A stretch of 64,000 nt of DNA, taken from positions 29,308,501 to 29,372,500 of the forward strand of contig NC_083689.1 in NCBI RefSeq assembly GCF_033118175.1, in the 5' to 3' direction. Shown piece after piece: positions 33,691 through 46,349 of this stretch; position 1 is the stretch's first letter; each line of letters begins with the position of its first letter. Made by a program: the position numbers and the translations under genes. Source of the DNA: Dama dama (taxonomy: Eukaryota > Chordata > Mammalia > Artiodactyla > Cervidae). Below the pieces are notes generated by a model. It saw only the letters and a program-made list of their open reading frames with translations, did not search any database and was not told the DNA's origin.

Positions 33691-36600
33691 GGAAAAATGT
33701 CTTATACAAGCAGGTGATGTTCAAGCATTTCTTGAACATTTAGTCAACTTGCCCAGTTTGCTGGGGCAGGGGTGGATGTGTGGGTATTGTGAAGGAGAGA
33801 TTGAGGCAGGGAGACAGGTCTTTTCCCCCTTCTCTTTTCTTCTTTCTCAGACCTTGACAATGACTCTTATACCTTATGATCATTGTTATGAGACTCACAT
33901 TTCCTCTTATGAATGTTACTACCTAGTAAACTGGTAGTGATGATAGAGTGATCATTGGGGATTAGAAGCTTCTAACATATGACTGGTCAAAATCAATTTC
34001 AATGCTAATTCAGCTGAAGTTAACAGCTTAGGTTTTATTTTACTTAATAATTTCAGTAGTTCACATTTAACAACAAAATAAACTGCAAAATATATCCTAT
34101 TTTCCCTCAACTATCAAAGCACACATTTCTACCTAACTTGTTAGATAATCCTTTAATTTCAAACAAATCCAAACTGGAAACTTCACCATCATGAAGGGCA
34201 ATTGCTTCCCTTCAACACTGACACCACCCACTTGTGCTCTCATGCAAGGAGAGGAAATTAACATTTGCTGATGGAGTGTTGAGCATCTGGAAAGCCTGTC
34301 TGTGGTTGAGAGTCCTAGCCTCACTAATATAAGAACCTAAAAATAAGTAGGGGGCGGGGTGGCATGCATTGTCTTGAAAAGGAAAAGAATGTAAACAAAC
34401 TCAAGAGAAGGAAGCTGGCTCATTCAAAATAAAGAGGATTGGGTACTGGGGGTTCTTCAGATGGCAGGGACCATACTCCATTTCTACCCAAATTCTTTGG
34501 TTAGTAAGACCTCAAATAGGAATGTATGTTAAAAGAGGCCGAATTCTGATTTCTCTATATAGACCAGAGACTCCCACAAATCTTATGGTAAGGCTTCGAA
34601 CCAAACAAAAAGGGCCACTGGTCCTTGAAGGGCTAATAGTCATGGGTGTGGAGCAGAGGCAACAGCAGCCACGTTTAACTAGAAAATTGTGCCCCCCAAC
34701 CTTGGGATGGTAAAACCCCTGGGGTTCCTATGCAGACTCTGAGCAGGAGACAAGACCAGTCTTCCTGCTGAATGCCTGAGACCAAATTTCCTGCTAACAA
34801 TGACAAAAGGAGGCCTTGGCAGATTGTTTTTTTTTAAGCAATTTGATTTTTTTTTGTCCACTGAATGTCATGGAACTAGATGTGGAGGGATAATTATGTT
34901 TTCTTTCATACCTTTTGATTCTCTGGAATTTATTGCATAAATTTTAATCTCAAGTTTTACTTGGTTTAATAATAATCATCATCGTAATTTTTATAAACCA
35001 ATTTCTAATGTCACTCACTCTGGGATCATGTTCTGGATACCTATAGATATAAGATGAGATGGATGACTTAAATTACTAGTGCAGCAGAATCTAATATCCA
35101 CTCATCAAAATCCACTCTCCCCTCTTCTTGCATGCACAGTTAAACTACCTTTCCCAGAATTCCTTGCAGTTAGTGTGGCCTCATGACTGAGTTCTAGGCA
35201 ATGCAATACAGCAGAGGTTAGGTTCTCCACTTCTAGATATGGCCTGTTATAAACCTTCCAAGCAAACACATCCACAATCTCTTCTCTGTCAATGGGAATA
35301 GAGAGGATCCCAAAGTAACTGGAAATCTACATGTCAAAGATGACAGAGGTACCTTCAGTCCTGAATGACACTGAGTTATGATGAATGAACAGAACCTGCC
35401 CACCAACAAAAACTTTCAAAATAGACTATTACTAGAATGAGAAGGAAATAAACTTCTGTTGTGTTAAGTCACCAAAATTCTGGGGTCTCTGTTACAATAC
35501 TAGTTGTATCTTAACTAATAAAATCAAAGTAACTGAAACAGCAACCATAAAAACAAGCTAACTCCCCTCATGTGTAATCACACAGTCATGTCCTCTATAA
35601 TAAACACTTCAAAATTATAGAATAGATGTAATGAAATAGCTGTCTAAATTTAAAATTCACTATCAAGTTCTCATTTAGGATGCCTATAAATGTGCTTTGT
35701 TTGCCATACAGAGCATTCTATTTGAAATAATTGCCTAAATTTATGAAAAAAATTTCACTAAAAATTTGGATTTTCATCTTCTGAAAAATTGGATAATTTG
35801 GCCAACTTGGGCTTTATTCTCACTTTTATGTAAAGCATGCACTTTCCAGATTCATATGACTTGCCCTGGCCATCTTCCCTCTCTTGCATTACTTACTTGG
35901 CCTTTGAATGCAGTTGAATTTGCTTTTTGTGTTATTATAAATAGCTGGGGATTAAAAAAATATGCAATCCAACCAGCTACAGTTAGAATGAGTAAAGATT
36001 AACTATTTGCATGTTATGCCCTTGGCTTCTTTTAATGGAAATTATATAAACAGTCATATAAAATCTATTATTGTACTTGCTGATCTGGTATTTTTGATGG
36101 GTTTTTCCCTTTCACTATATCTCTCAATATTCCCTATGTGAAATCCAACAAAAACTCATTTCAGAATTAACTCATTAGAAAATAAGTAATAACCTCTCTT
36201 CCCCCTAATATGATAAGAACTATTTGGTTATTTTCCCTGTTTTGCCTTTGGCCATTCAGGAGACCAAAGCTATATTTCTGTTTCAACTATACTATAAGGA
36301 AATCAGAACTTAAACATGAATACTCTATTTTTCTTCTTTTATTGCTGTTTTAATATATATTTTCTCAATTATGGTTATTTATATGCTTTTAAAAATTCAA
36401 CTATTTCATCATTGCATTTTTATATGCCATCTCAAATTCTTTGTGAAATTAGAGTATAAATAAATAAGTATGGTTAAATTAAACATTATAATTAATGTTT
36501 AATAACAGTATAAATTATATCAAGAGAAGAGATAAAGTTGAATATTCATAAAATGCCAGGCTATATTCATTTAAGATATAAATTTTTATTTGATTATTGT

Positions 36601-36774
36601 TTTTCCCTTTAGAAAATAGGATAAATTTATAAATAATTTCTTGGTGTTTCTAGATGATTTGCTGTAAACTAGAGGGACATGATTTGTTGTTTCATTTTAA
36701 AAAATTAACATTAAAAAGCAGCCATCACATACAGACAGATATTTTCTCTCATTTACTTGTCTAATCACTCCACA
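33691..36774. other. Unassigned DNA, partly LTR-like
   Basis: Only 35060-35525 resembles a known repeat (listed separately). A G-rich 'gtagggggcggggtgg' lies near 34348-34363. From 36310 to 36720 the sequence is very A+T rich. No exon or RNA gene found. Confidence 0.35.
35060..35525 (+). repeat. Probable old LTR/MER-type repeat
   Basis: The phrases 'cttgcagttagtgtggcct' and 'gaaataaacttctgttgtgt' followed by 'taagtcacc' and a closing 'ttaactaata' recall the 3' part of ancient mammalian LTR/MER repeats containing a polyadenylation signal. Family not assigned. Confidence 0.4.
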
Positions 36775-37235
36775 AGGCATCTATTGAACAGCTATGTGTG
36801 AAAAAAGTCAAGTGCTAGAACTTGAGGACTCAACTAATGGAGTAGAATAAAGGCTAAAAGAGATATCCATAGAATGTAGACTAGAGGGAAGGTGAGTTGC
36901 TGTCTGAGGAGTCAGGAGAGGTTCTCACCTGGGGGACATGTGTAAATTTGTTGAAAGGCCAGTAGAGGTTGAAGTAGGGGCAAGGACCTAATCTGTGAAG
37001 AGATGGAAGCCTGAACCTGTAGATAAACCCAGTGAATTCCAAACCCTCAAATCAGCACTGTCTTTGAGTGTCAACTGGCAGGAGGGGATGGAGGAATAGG
37101 TCAGGAGATGAAGCTGGCAAAGGGAAAATTGTAGGGACCTGGCTGAGGTCCTTACTTGCATGGTAGTTATTTACTCTGTTGTAGTCAATGAGCAGCCTAT
37201 GAGAGTTTTAAGTAAGACTCATGTAACTGATTCTG
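36775..37235 (-). mobile_element. L2 LINE fragment
   Basis: Antisense L2 3' region: 'gcatctattgaacagctatg', 'gaggagtcaggagaggttct', 'caatgagcagcctatgagag', 'agtaagactcatgtaactga'. Decayed, noncoding. Confidence 0.5.
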
Positions 37236-37305
37236 TAGTCCATGGAACCAGCTCTGGAAAAACTGCCCAGGATGTTTTTATGAAATCAATCTTATTAATT
37301 CTCTT

Positions 37306-37795
37306 AAGGCTTCTTTTTAAAACTTCTATTGGTGTATAGTTGATTTACAATATTGTGTTAATTTCTGCTGTACATCAGTGTGAATCAGTTATACATATTC
37401 ATATAACCACTTTTTTTTTTTAAAAGATTCTTTCCCCATATTGGTCATTACAGTGTAGGGAGTAGAGTCCTTGTACTGTACTATAGGTTCTGATTAGTTA
37501 CCATTTTATAGACAGTAGTGTGTATATGTCAATCTAAGTCTCCCAAGTTAACCCTCCCTGCTTTCCCCCTTGGTAACCAAGAGTGTGTTTTCTACATCTG
37601 TGACTATATTTGTTTTGTAAATAAGTACATTTATACTGTATTTTTTTCAGATTCTACGTATAAGCTATATCATACGATGTTTATCTGTCTCACCAACTTC
37701 ACTCTAGCTCCATCCTTGTTGTTGCAAATGGCATTATTTTGTTCTTGTATGGCTGAGTAATATTCTATTGTATATAGGTACCACATCTTCTTTTT
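37306..37795 (-). mobile_element. Older L1 LINE 3' end (outer)
   Basis: Antisense L1 3'UTR ('attggtgtatagttgattta', 'ctgctgtacatcagtgtgaa', 'tcattacagtgtagggagta') running into the ORF2 end ('ggctgagtaatattctattg'). It stops at 'accacatcttcttt', where a younger L1 begins. Its 3'UTR differs from that of the neighbouring copy, so it is another subfamily. Confidence 0.85.
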
Positions 37796-39555
37796 TTATT
37801 CTTTCACATTTTAGAAAGTTTATATTTGTGTGTTTATCTGTGTGTGTTGGTTTCTGCCAAACTTCAATGTGAATCAGCCATAGGTACACATATGTCCCCT
37901 CTCTCTTGAACCTCCCTCCCTCTTCCCTCCCCATCCCACCCCTCTAGGTTGTTACAGAGCCCTGGTTTGAGGTCCCTGAGTCATATAGCAAATTCCCATC
38001 AGCTATCTATTTTATATATGGAACATAAGTTTCCCTGTTACTCTTTCCATATATCCCATCCTCTCCTTCCCCCCACTCACGTGTCCATAAGTCTGTTCTC
38101 TATGTCTGTATTTCCATTGCTGCCCTGCAAATAATTTCATCAGTACCATCTTTCTAGATTCCATATATATGCATTAGGATATATATGTTTTTTCCTTTCT
38201 GACTCACTTCACTCTGAATAATAGGCTGTAGGTTCATCTGCCTCGTTAGAAATGACTCAAATGTGTTCCTTTTAATGGCTGAGAAATATCCTATTGTATA
38301 TATGTATCACATCTTCTTTATCCATTCTGCTTTTGATGGGCATTTAGGTTACTTCTATGTCACAGGTGTTGTAAATAGTGCTGCAATGAACATTGAGATT
38401 GCATGTTGAGATGTATGCCCCGGAATGGGATTTCTGGGTCGTATGGTGTTCTATATTAACTTTTTTAAGGAACCTCCATACTGTTCTCCAGAGTGGTTGC
38501 ACCAATCTACATTCTTACCAACAGTGTAGGAGAGTCCCCTTTTCTCCACATCCTCTTCAGCATCCATTTGTGGATTTTTTTTTATGATGATCATTCTGAC
38601 CAGTGTGAGGTGATAAGTCATTGTGGTTTTGATCTGCATTTTTCTCATAATCAGTGATGCCGAGCATCTTTTCATGTGCTTTTTGGCCATTTTTATGTCT
38701 TCTATGGAGAAATGTCATGTTTATTTAGATCTTCTGCCCACTTTTGGATTTGATTTTGTTTATTTTATTTTATTTTTTTTTGGATGTAGAACTGCATGAG
38801 CTGTTTGTAGATTTTGGAGAACAATCTCTGGTCAGTCACTTTCTTTGCAAAAATATTTTCTCCCCTTCCATGGGTTGTCTTTTGGTTTGTTTATGGTTTT
38901 CTTTGCTGTGCAAAAGCTTTTAAGTTTAATTAGGTCCCATTTGTTTGTTTTTGTTTCTGTTTTCATTACTATAAGACGTAGATTGAAAAAAGATATTCCT
39001 GTGATTTATATCAGAGAGTGTTCTGCCTATATTTTCCTCTAAGCATTTTATAGTATTCAGCCTTACATTTAAGACTTTAATTCACATTGAGTTTATTTTT
39101 GTGTACGATGTTGGAAAATGTTCTAATTTCATTTGTTTACATGTAGCTGTCCAGTTTTCCTAGCACCACTTACTGAAGAGACTGTCTTTTCTCCATTGTA
39201 TATTCTTGCCTCCTTTGTCATGAATCAGTTGACCATAGGTGCATGGGTTTATCTCTGGACTTTATGTCCTGTTACATTGATCTGTATTTGTTATTGTGCC
39301 AGTACCAAACTGTTTTGATTCCTGTAGCTTTGTAGGAGAGCTGGAAGCCTGATTCCTCTAGCTGCATTTTTGATACTGCTTTGGCTATTTGGGAGCTTTT
39401 ATGTTTCCATACAAATTGTTAAATTGTTAGTTTTAATTCTATGAAAAATGCCATTGGTAATTTGATAGGCATTGCATTCATCTATAAATTGCTTTGGGTC
39501 GTATAGTAATTTTAACAATATTGATTCTTCCAATCCAAGAACATGGTATATCTCT
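37796..39555 (-). mobile_element. L1 LINE block (bovine-type 3' end plus ORF2)
   Basis: Begins with a T-rich tail and a bovine-type antisense L1 3'UTR ('cttcaatgtgaatcagccat', 'ctcgttagaaatgactcaaa'), then antisense ORF2: 'tgatgggcatttaggttact', 'gggatttctgggtcgtatgg', 'catcttttcatgtgcttttt', 'gcaaaagcttttaagtttaa', ending near 'aagaacatggtatatctct'. Sequence from about 38323 onward could belong to this copy or be the resumed outer L1. All ORF2 frames are broken. Confidence 0.88.
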
Positions 39556-40464
39556 AGTCAGTGGAGCCAATTCTGGGAGAACTGCCCAGGGCACTTTTAT
39601 AGAATCAGTTTTATTATTAACACTTTTCTTATGATTTGTTATTTAATTTGGTATTGATGCATTTCAGAAAGAATTTAGGGTAGGTTGAAAAGGTAAATAA
39701 ATTGAACTAGAAGTCACTAAAACAAGAACTTGAAAGATACATTAAGTAGTTAAGGATAGGGAAGCAGCTGTGAAGGTTGGTTCACACAGCTCATTCCCTG
39801 ACATCCTACATTATCACTTTCTAGAGCCAAGGTACAGAGGACTTGGCTCCAGCCTTTCTGATAGTCAAAATAACTATTAATAGAAGCACAGAATCCAAGG
39901 AGTAAAAGCAAGTACAATGCTCAATGGAAGTGCCAATATTCCTGACACAGAAATTACAGAAAGACTTGTTCTCTAGTAAAATAATAAATGTCTTTAACAA
40001 TAATCTGACAGTGAATATACTAAAAAACTCCACAGGACAATTTTTTAATAAAATCTTCCCAAACTAAGTCATTAGCAACATGCCATCCTACCTCCCTCTC
40101 ATTCGATAAAAGCAATACTAGGACAACTTGATGCAGTCTAGAAATGTGACTTTTTGCTAATCCCACTTAATTCAGGAAGGATTTTAGGGCATCTATCTGA
40201 AAGGGGAAAGTGGACCTTATTTCAGGCACTCTTCTGTGATATGCTTCTTTTCATCCCAGCTTTTTAAAGCTAAATATTGAGCTCAAATATCACTCTTGGA
40301 GTTCAGTTAAGCACAGAACTCTCTGGTAGAAATGGTCAGCTGGGTTGGGGCTAGAACTAACATCTGGTTATAGAAATTGTGAAGCCTGAAATAACTCTTT
40401 TAAATTAAAAGGCTTCTCACCTTCCTTCACTCAGTCACTCACTGATAAACTGATTCATTCATTT
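39556..40464. other. Unassigned DNA with L1-flanking repeat copy
   Basis: Positions 39556-39625 resemble 37236-37305 on the other side of the L1 block. The rest shows no repeat or exon I recognise. The 70-codon minus-strand open frame at 39821-40033 has no known domain. Confidence 0.4.
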
Positions 40465-40680
40465 TTTTTTTAAACAAATATTTATTGAGAACCTACTACT
40501 TGGCAGACACCAGAATCAGAAACTTACAATCTAATCAGAGGTAAAGACAGACACACAATTAAATCAAAAGGAGACAGTTCTACAAAAGGCTTCAGAAGAC
40601 ATTCTCCAAGGGGAGAAATGAGCTGAGGAAGTACTCAAGGATGCAGGATTCTCCTCAGAAATTAATTTTGAGTCTCTGAT
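40465..40680 (-). mobile_element. L2 LINE 3' end
   Basis: Starts 'aaatatttattgagaaccta' then 'ggcagacaccagaatcagaa', 'taaagacagacacacaatta': the reverse of the L2 terminus. The right part is decayed. Confidence 0.5.
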
Positions 40681-40804
40681 TAATGAGCTTCCTAGCACTG
40701 TCTATAAACAAACTGGCAGCCAAAACGAAGTACTTCATTCCAACAGCTTATTTGTGACAACCCCATAAAATTGTGGAACTATACTGAAACAGTCCCTTTC
40801 GGAA

Positions 40805-41035
40805 TAACTGTTACTAACTTCTTTGAACCTTGGTATATGTCAGGCACTCTGCCAACTACTTCATAGGCATTACCTCAGTTTGCCAGTTTATGTATCTTCC
40901 ATGGTACCCTATGAGGCTAAAGAATGCTATTAGCTTCTTTACACAAATGGGAAGAGAAGAGCTTTAGTAACCCTTGTCAGTCATGCAGCTGGAGTAGCAG
41001 GGCTAAGTCACTAACCCAGCAACTAGCTCTCCATT
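40805..41035 (-). mobile_element. MIR SINE
   Basis: 'tatgtcaggcactctgccaa', 'ggtaccctatgaggctaaag', 'acccttgtcagtcatgcagc' in MIR reverse order. Confidence 0.7.
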
Positions 41036-41059
41036 ATTGCTCTTATACCGGCAGGAGTT

Positions 41060-41192
41060 AGGATTTCCCAGGCAAAAGTATTGGAGTGGGTTGCCATTTC
41101 CTTCTCCGGGGAGCTTCCCAGTCCAATGATTGAACCTGGGTCTCCTGAGCTGTGGGGAGACTCTATACCGACTGAGCCACCAGGGAAGCCCC
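41060..41192 (-). mobile_element. Bov-tA SINE, 3'-truncated
   Basis: The reverse strand covers the head and middle: 'gattgaacctgggtctcctg' (B box) and 'actgagccaccagggaagcc' (head). The BovB-like tail is absent. Confidence 0.92.
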
Positions 41193-42777
41193 GATACCAG
41201 GATCAGCGAGACCTTTACAAAACCCTCATGACTCATATCTATAGCTTATCTCTCTATTCTTCATAATGGAAAGGTATGACTCTCACTCATCTTAAAGTGA
41301 TTTCAGTTATTAAGAGAACAAATAAAAAACATGATTTCTAGTCGATGCTGATAATAATAGTATAGAGTGAATTCTGTGTGAGTATTATGGCTGGTGGCTT
41401 ATAAAGATTAATGCAGCTCAGGAGCAAAGAGGAAAGTGCTGGGAACAATCTTGTGTTGTTCCCACCTGATTTTTTGACAAGCAATTAGAGAGTATACCAA
41501 AAATCTATGAATATATTGAAATGTTTGGGCCTCTAAACTCTGTATATTCTTTTGAGAGGATGTTGGTGTAAGTCCAAGCTTATCAAGTAAATGAAATATA
41601 AGTTTGAAGAAAGGCATAGTCAGCTAACAAATATTCACAGAGTAAGTGGATTAGATTATGGGTCCAAGTAGGTGGCTAACAAAGATCAGACACATGTGAT
41701 GATTCTAAAGTCGCTGGAGGAACAAGGATTGTCCTTGGGGGCTTGTTCATCTTGAACTTATTCATCGTCTATGGAAAGTGAGCAAACAGGCCCCATATCC
41801 AGTTAGAGAAGGGAAAAATGAGCCTCCTGGGAAAATGAGAATCCAGGCTTGCTTGTTCTGAGTGACCAAACTCAGGCCTCAGGTCCCTGCATTCTCAATC
41901 TGCCTTCACTAGTAGAAGATCCTACAGCTAATATTAGTGGCTCCCACAGCAATGTATTGTGCCCTGGCTTTCTGAGGCCAAAAAAAAAAAAAAAGGTAAT
42001 TTTAATTAAATAAGATCCTGGTGGCACTCCAAAGTTTTATACTTAATATTGCCTCATCCATATACTATTAGTTATTCAACCACTTCTTGCTGGGCAGGAG
42101 CCATGTAATGGCTCATAATTCAAAGGGTACTGACTTCAGAGATTATGAGCGACCTGCTGATGTGAAGTGAGAGCTCAGGCCCTCTCCTTCCAAGCTCACT
42201 GAGACGTTTGGCAGCAAAACCCACCAATGGGATTGGAAAACCTCTGTCATCCTTCAGTGATTTGTCACCTCTCCAGTGCAAGCACATAGGAGATGAGCCA
42301 TGGGATAACCACATAAAGGGTTATGTGGTTATTTTAACCCTATGAAATGAAGGTTCAAAATAGTCATTAAGCCCAGATAGCCTAACCAACGAAGGCAGGA
42401 TGTAGAGAGGGTTAACTATAATCAACTAATGCAATAAAAATATTTCTGAGATTTATCCCACATGCGGCCATTTAGTACCAATGGGTTCTGTTCATAAACA
42501 ATCACTGAGGAATTTTCCATTTGGATTAACGTGTCTGGCTCAAAAAGAAAGGCCCACAGGGGAGGAATTTCCCCATTCCTCATTGGCTCCAGGTAGGACT
42601 CTATCAGATCCCATTAACAAAGTCTCTCAGGCTGATTCACTCTGACATGAGGTCTGTAGATGATAATAAAGTTAAAAGATCTGAAAATTAATTTATCAAT
42701 ACAACCAGCATGTGTGTTGGCACATATATTTAGCAAAAATTTTCAAATGAAAGTGAAATCATGCTTATGAAACAGGG
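41193..42777. other. Unassigned DNA
   Basis: No recognised repeat or exon. An A-rich run lies at 41981-41994. A short palindrome-like 'cacataaagggttatgtggt' lies near 42311. Confidence 0.4.
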
Positions 42778-42985
42778 GTCCTGGAGTCAGAATAGCTACA
42801 CTCAGGTCTTTGCTTTGTTCCATGTAAGCTGTTTTCTGTGAGCAGGCTTCTTTAACTCACTTTCCTCATCTGATAAAGGTGGAGTACTACCTGCCTCACA
42901 GGACTGTTGTGAAAAACAGATGACATAATGTGGGTGGGAGCATTTAGAAAAGTGTAGGTTGGTGTATGACTCTAAGGTATTAATT
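42778..42985 (+). mobile_element. MIR SINE
   Basis: 'cctggagtcagaatagctac', 'ctttcctcatctgataaagg', 'actacctgcctcacaggact', 'gttgtgaaaaacagatgaca' follow the MIR plus strand. Confidence 0.75.
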
Positions 42986-43286
42986 ACTGTCACATTATCC
43001 TAAAATTAGTCATGACAAGATGCAGGAACAAGGTAATACTTCTAGAGTTACACAGAAGTGTGAGCTTTAGAGGGGAAGGAGCGGAAGGACCATTCTCCTT
43101 TGGTTCGTCAGTTGGACAAATGTGTCCCATGTGCCATGATCCTGGCTTGCTGTACAAAGAATGAGGCCTGGAGATGCTTCCCAGAGACAGGGGTTATGAG
43201 GGTGACAGCGAGATGCTGGTCAGGGACTACGGTACTAGGGAAAACGGAGTCTAGGCTGAAAGCGATGGGGATTGTGCTGGACTGTG

Positions 43287-43470
43287 CAGTGCGTCTCAGA
43301 CACGAGCCGTCATGAGAATCACTGGGGGACTTGAAAAACATATTGCTGGATCCCGCTCCCAGGGCTTCTGACTCAGAAGGTGTGCGATGAGACCTGAAAA
43401 CTTGCATTTCAAGTCACAAGTGACTCTCTTCTGGTCCCAGGGCCACACTTTGAGAACAATCTGGACAGTA
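43287..43470 (+). mobile_element. MER5A-like hAT-Charlie MITE
   Basis: 'cagtgcgtctcagacacgag', 'gagaatcactgggggacttg', 'agggcttctgactcagaagg', 'ggccacactttgagaacaat' match the MER5A pattern in order. The overlapping minus-strand open frames (43108-43508) are products of this element. Confidence 0.75.
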
Positions 43471-45369
43471 TAAGAATTACAGCATCTCAGCTGTAAACAA
43501 ACAATCAAATCTGATTCTAATGAGTATACAGAAAAAGGGAATTTTCTTCAAGCTAATTAGGGTTATTTGGTGGTTCCTAAAATGGACAGGAGTCAGATTC
43601 AGAAACAGGAGCTAGAGCAGTCCTGGCCCAGCAACACAAACTCCTGCGCCATGATGCCTGGGTGTCACTGCTGGGGTATTTCAGTTCCATGTGTTTTTCC
43701 TCTCTTGCTTCACCTGAATGAATCTTCAGAGTCCAATTGGGCACATGCCTGTTCCCAGCTAGTAGCTGACAGGGTACTTTGAGTTATAGGCCTTCCAAGA
43801 CTGCACAATGAGAGAGACATATTCGGAAAGGATATCAAGGTACTGCTGAGGAAGGAGTGTTAATGAATGCTTAGGCAGCCAAAAAACAGCAACAGCAAAA
43901 ATAGCCCATGTTCTCTATCATAGTAGGAAAAGACTAATTAGTAGAGGGCCTGGAATTCTCAGGGAGAGGAGTCTGCACTGGATCTAAATTGGTGACTCTT
44001 GTGGGTCCTTACTTTGGAAAGTAAAATGGGAATTGATAGCTTCTTTAGAGAAGGAAAGGAAGCAATTAAACCAATTCTTTGGGAAAATTCTGCCATGGTA
44101 CTCATGGTGATCCTTCCATGCCCTCTGCTCCCGACTTAGAGTATCAGGACTGTTACTTCCAGCTCTAAGTATGTATTTAGAAACTTTAGAAAGGTCAGGA
44201 GCTTCTGATTTCAAAGACACAAGTATCTAAACTATAGCTTGAAGCACCCTGTATAATTCATTGGAAGGGTTTCTTCTTCCAGATATTTGTAACTGTTTAT
44301 TATGAATTATTTCAAGCATACAGGACAGAATAAAGAACAGCATAATACTCAAGCATCTATCATCCAGTTGTCTAGACTTCTCTTTTGGAATAATCCTATG
44401 GAATATTATAGACCTTTGGGCTCTGGTCAAATTTTGTAGCTAGACCAAGAGATGAACTAGCCATTGGGATGGAGGTGAGGGGAGGCAAACCTCTGGACTA
44501 TTGCAGATAATCACATTGTCGATGACAGAGTGAATGAGCAAGGATAAGTAATTATATTTCCCAAATACTACAAGTAGGCAAGCATTGGATTCAACAATTC
44601 GGAAGGCATTCATTTTAAAAAGTTTTTTTTTTTTTTTCCTTCTTTAAGACTCGTAGTCCTGATTCAAATTGCCCTAATATGGGCAATAATATTTAAGTTA
44701 TAATAAACACTCAGTCGAAATATTTGTTTAATTCCATATAGGTCTCTTAAGTAGATAAAATCATGCAGGTGGGAGTGATGAAAATGCCCAGGGCAAGTTA
44801 GTCCTGTAGTTGGCTCAAGTGGGTGTCCACATGTGTGCTGAGAGGGGCAGTTCTTGGTAATCTTTTAAAAGTGTTAGCTGTGACAAGGAACCCCAAAGTT
44901 CATGGGATGAGATTTTAATCTTCAAAATATTAGCAGTGACAGTTTTACTCTGAAATGTTGAGGCTTGTACCTTTTCCACATTTCATAGCTATCAATTTAG
45001 TTATATAATAATATAATTTGATTGTTGGTTTCTAGAAGAGTGAATCCTGAATAGAAAGAAACTAAGACCTTAGGTTGTTAATTTTCATGTTAAGACCATA
45101 GTGTCCTTCAGCTGCTCTTCTTACTTCTTCTGAAATTGAGCTTTCTTACAACTTATTCTTTCTCTGCTATTTTTTCCTTTTATTTTCACTCTAAGGAATC
45201 ATTACCGTTTTGTCCCTTCCATGCTATACCTTGAAAGTATCAATTTCAGATTAAAATAGTGCCTTATGTAACTGGCATTTCTAAGGAATAGCATTTCATA
45301 AAATAACTTTCCCAGAGATTTAAAGTGGGCTATTATAAATTCCAAAATAACCTTATTTTAAATTTATCC
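43471..45369. other. Unassigned DNA, small L1M-like patch
   Basis: Positions 44275-44395 ('tatttcaagcatacaggaca', 'aagcatctatcatccagttg') resemble an antisense L1M 3' region. A T15 run lies at about 44624-44638. Nothing else is recognised. Confidence 0.35.
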
Positions 45370-45900
45370 ATTTTAGCAATTCATTTCAATGAAATCTGTA
45401 CAAAGCATTGAACCAGACATTGTGAGAGGCATGAAGAAAAACACATTTGCTCTCTATCCTTGAAGTGCTCAGTTTTGGGGAAGCACTGGGCCCATCAGAT
45501 AATTCTGTTGTGGGTCATAGTGTGACAAATGACAGAAGACATGTGCAGAGGAGGGCTGTGAAAGTACCAAAGAATGAGAGACCACTTCCAGTTTGATGGT
45601 CAGACAAAACTTTCTGGGAGGAACAAGCTTAATAAAGCATGGGGAAAATCTGGGGAGCACAATGATGGGGCATATTCCAGTCGCAAATGAGCAAAGGGGC
45701 AGGAATTCCTGGCCATACTCAGGGACCACAGATGTGTGATGGAGAGGAGACAGGAGAAGGGATTGGCCCCTAATTTTCAGTGTGATAAAAGCCGTAGTCA
45801 GGAGGTTGGACTTTATTCTGGGAAAATGGGCAACTGAGATAGCTCCTGGCATTGGAACAGGGGAAATGACATGCTCAGGGTAAAATTCAGTTAAGCAAAA
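45370..45900 (-). mobile_element. L2 LINE fragment
   Basis: Antisense L2: 'ctctctatccttgaagtgct', 'gagcaaaggggcaggaattc', 'aggaggttggactttattct', 'ggggaaatgacatgctcagg'. It underlies the downstream part of the window's longest open frame (minus strand, 45469-46347). Confidence 0.5.
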
Positions 45901-46026
45901 TATACTGAGTGGTTTGCAGTGAGCCCACACATTTTTGGTGCTGACCTTCATGTCCAGTGGTAGACAGAGGTGTAAACAGAGCATCAGTAAAATGTTAGCA
46001 GGAAGTAACAACATTATAGAGCAACT

Positions 46027-46340
46027 GTGAAAGTGAAAGTCACTCAATCGTCTCCGACTCTTTGCGACCCCTTGGACTGTAGTCCATGGAATTCTCCAGG
46101 CCAGAATACTGGAGTGAGTAGCCTTTCCCTTCTCCAGGGGACCTTCCCAACCCAAGGATTGAACCCAGGTCTCCTGCTTTGCAGGCAGATTCTTCACCAG
46201 CTGAGCCACAAAGGAAGTCCAAGAATACTGGAGTGGGTAGCCTGTCCCTTCTCCAGCGGATCTTCCCAACTCAGGAATTGAACCATGGTCTCCTGCATTG
46301 CAGGCAGATTCTTTACCAACTGAGCTATGAGGGAAGCCAC
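46027..46340 (-). mobile_element. Dimeric Bov-tA SINE
   Basis: A full reverse-strand Bov-tA (46029-46220) is followed directly by a second partial copy of its middle and head (46221-46338) in the same orientation. One imperfect 9-bp repeat (46018-46026 'agagcaact', 46341-46349 'agaacaact') flanks the pair, so both arrived together or one was duplicated after insertion. The minus-strand 292-codon frame starting at 46347 begins inside it. Confidence 0.9.
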
Positions 46341-46349
46341 AGAACAACT

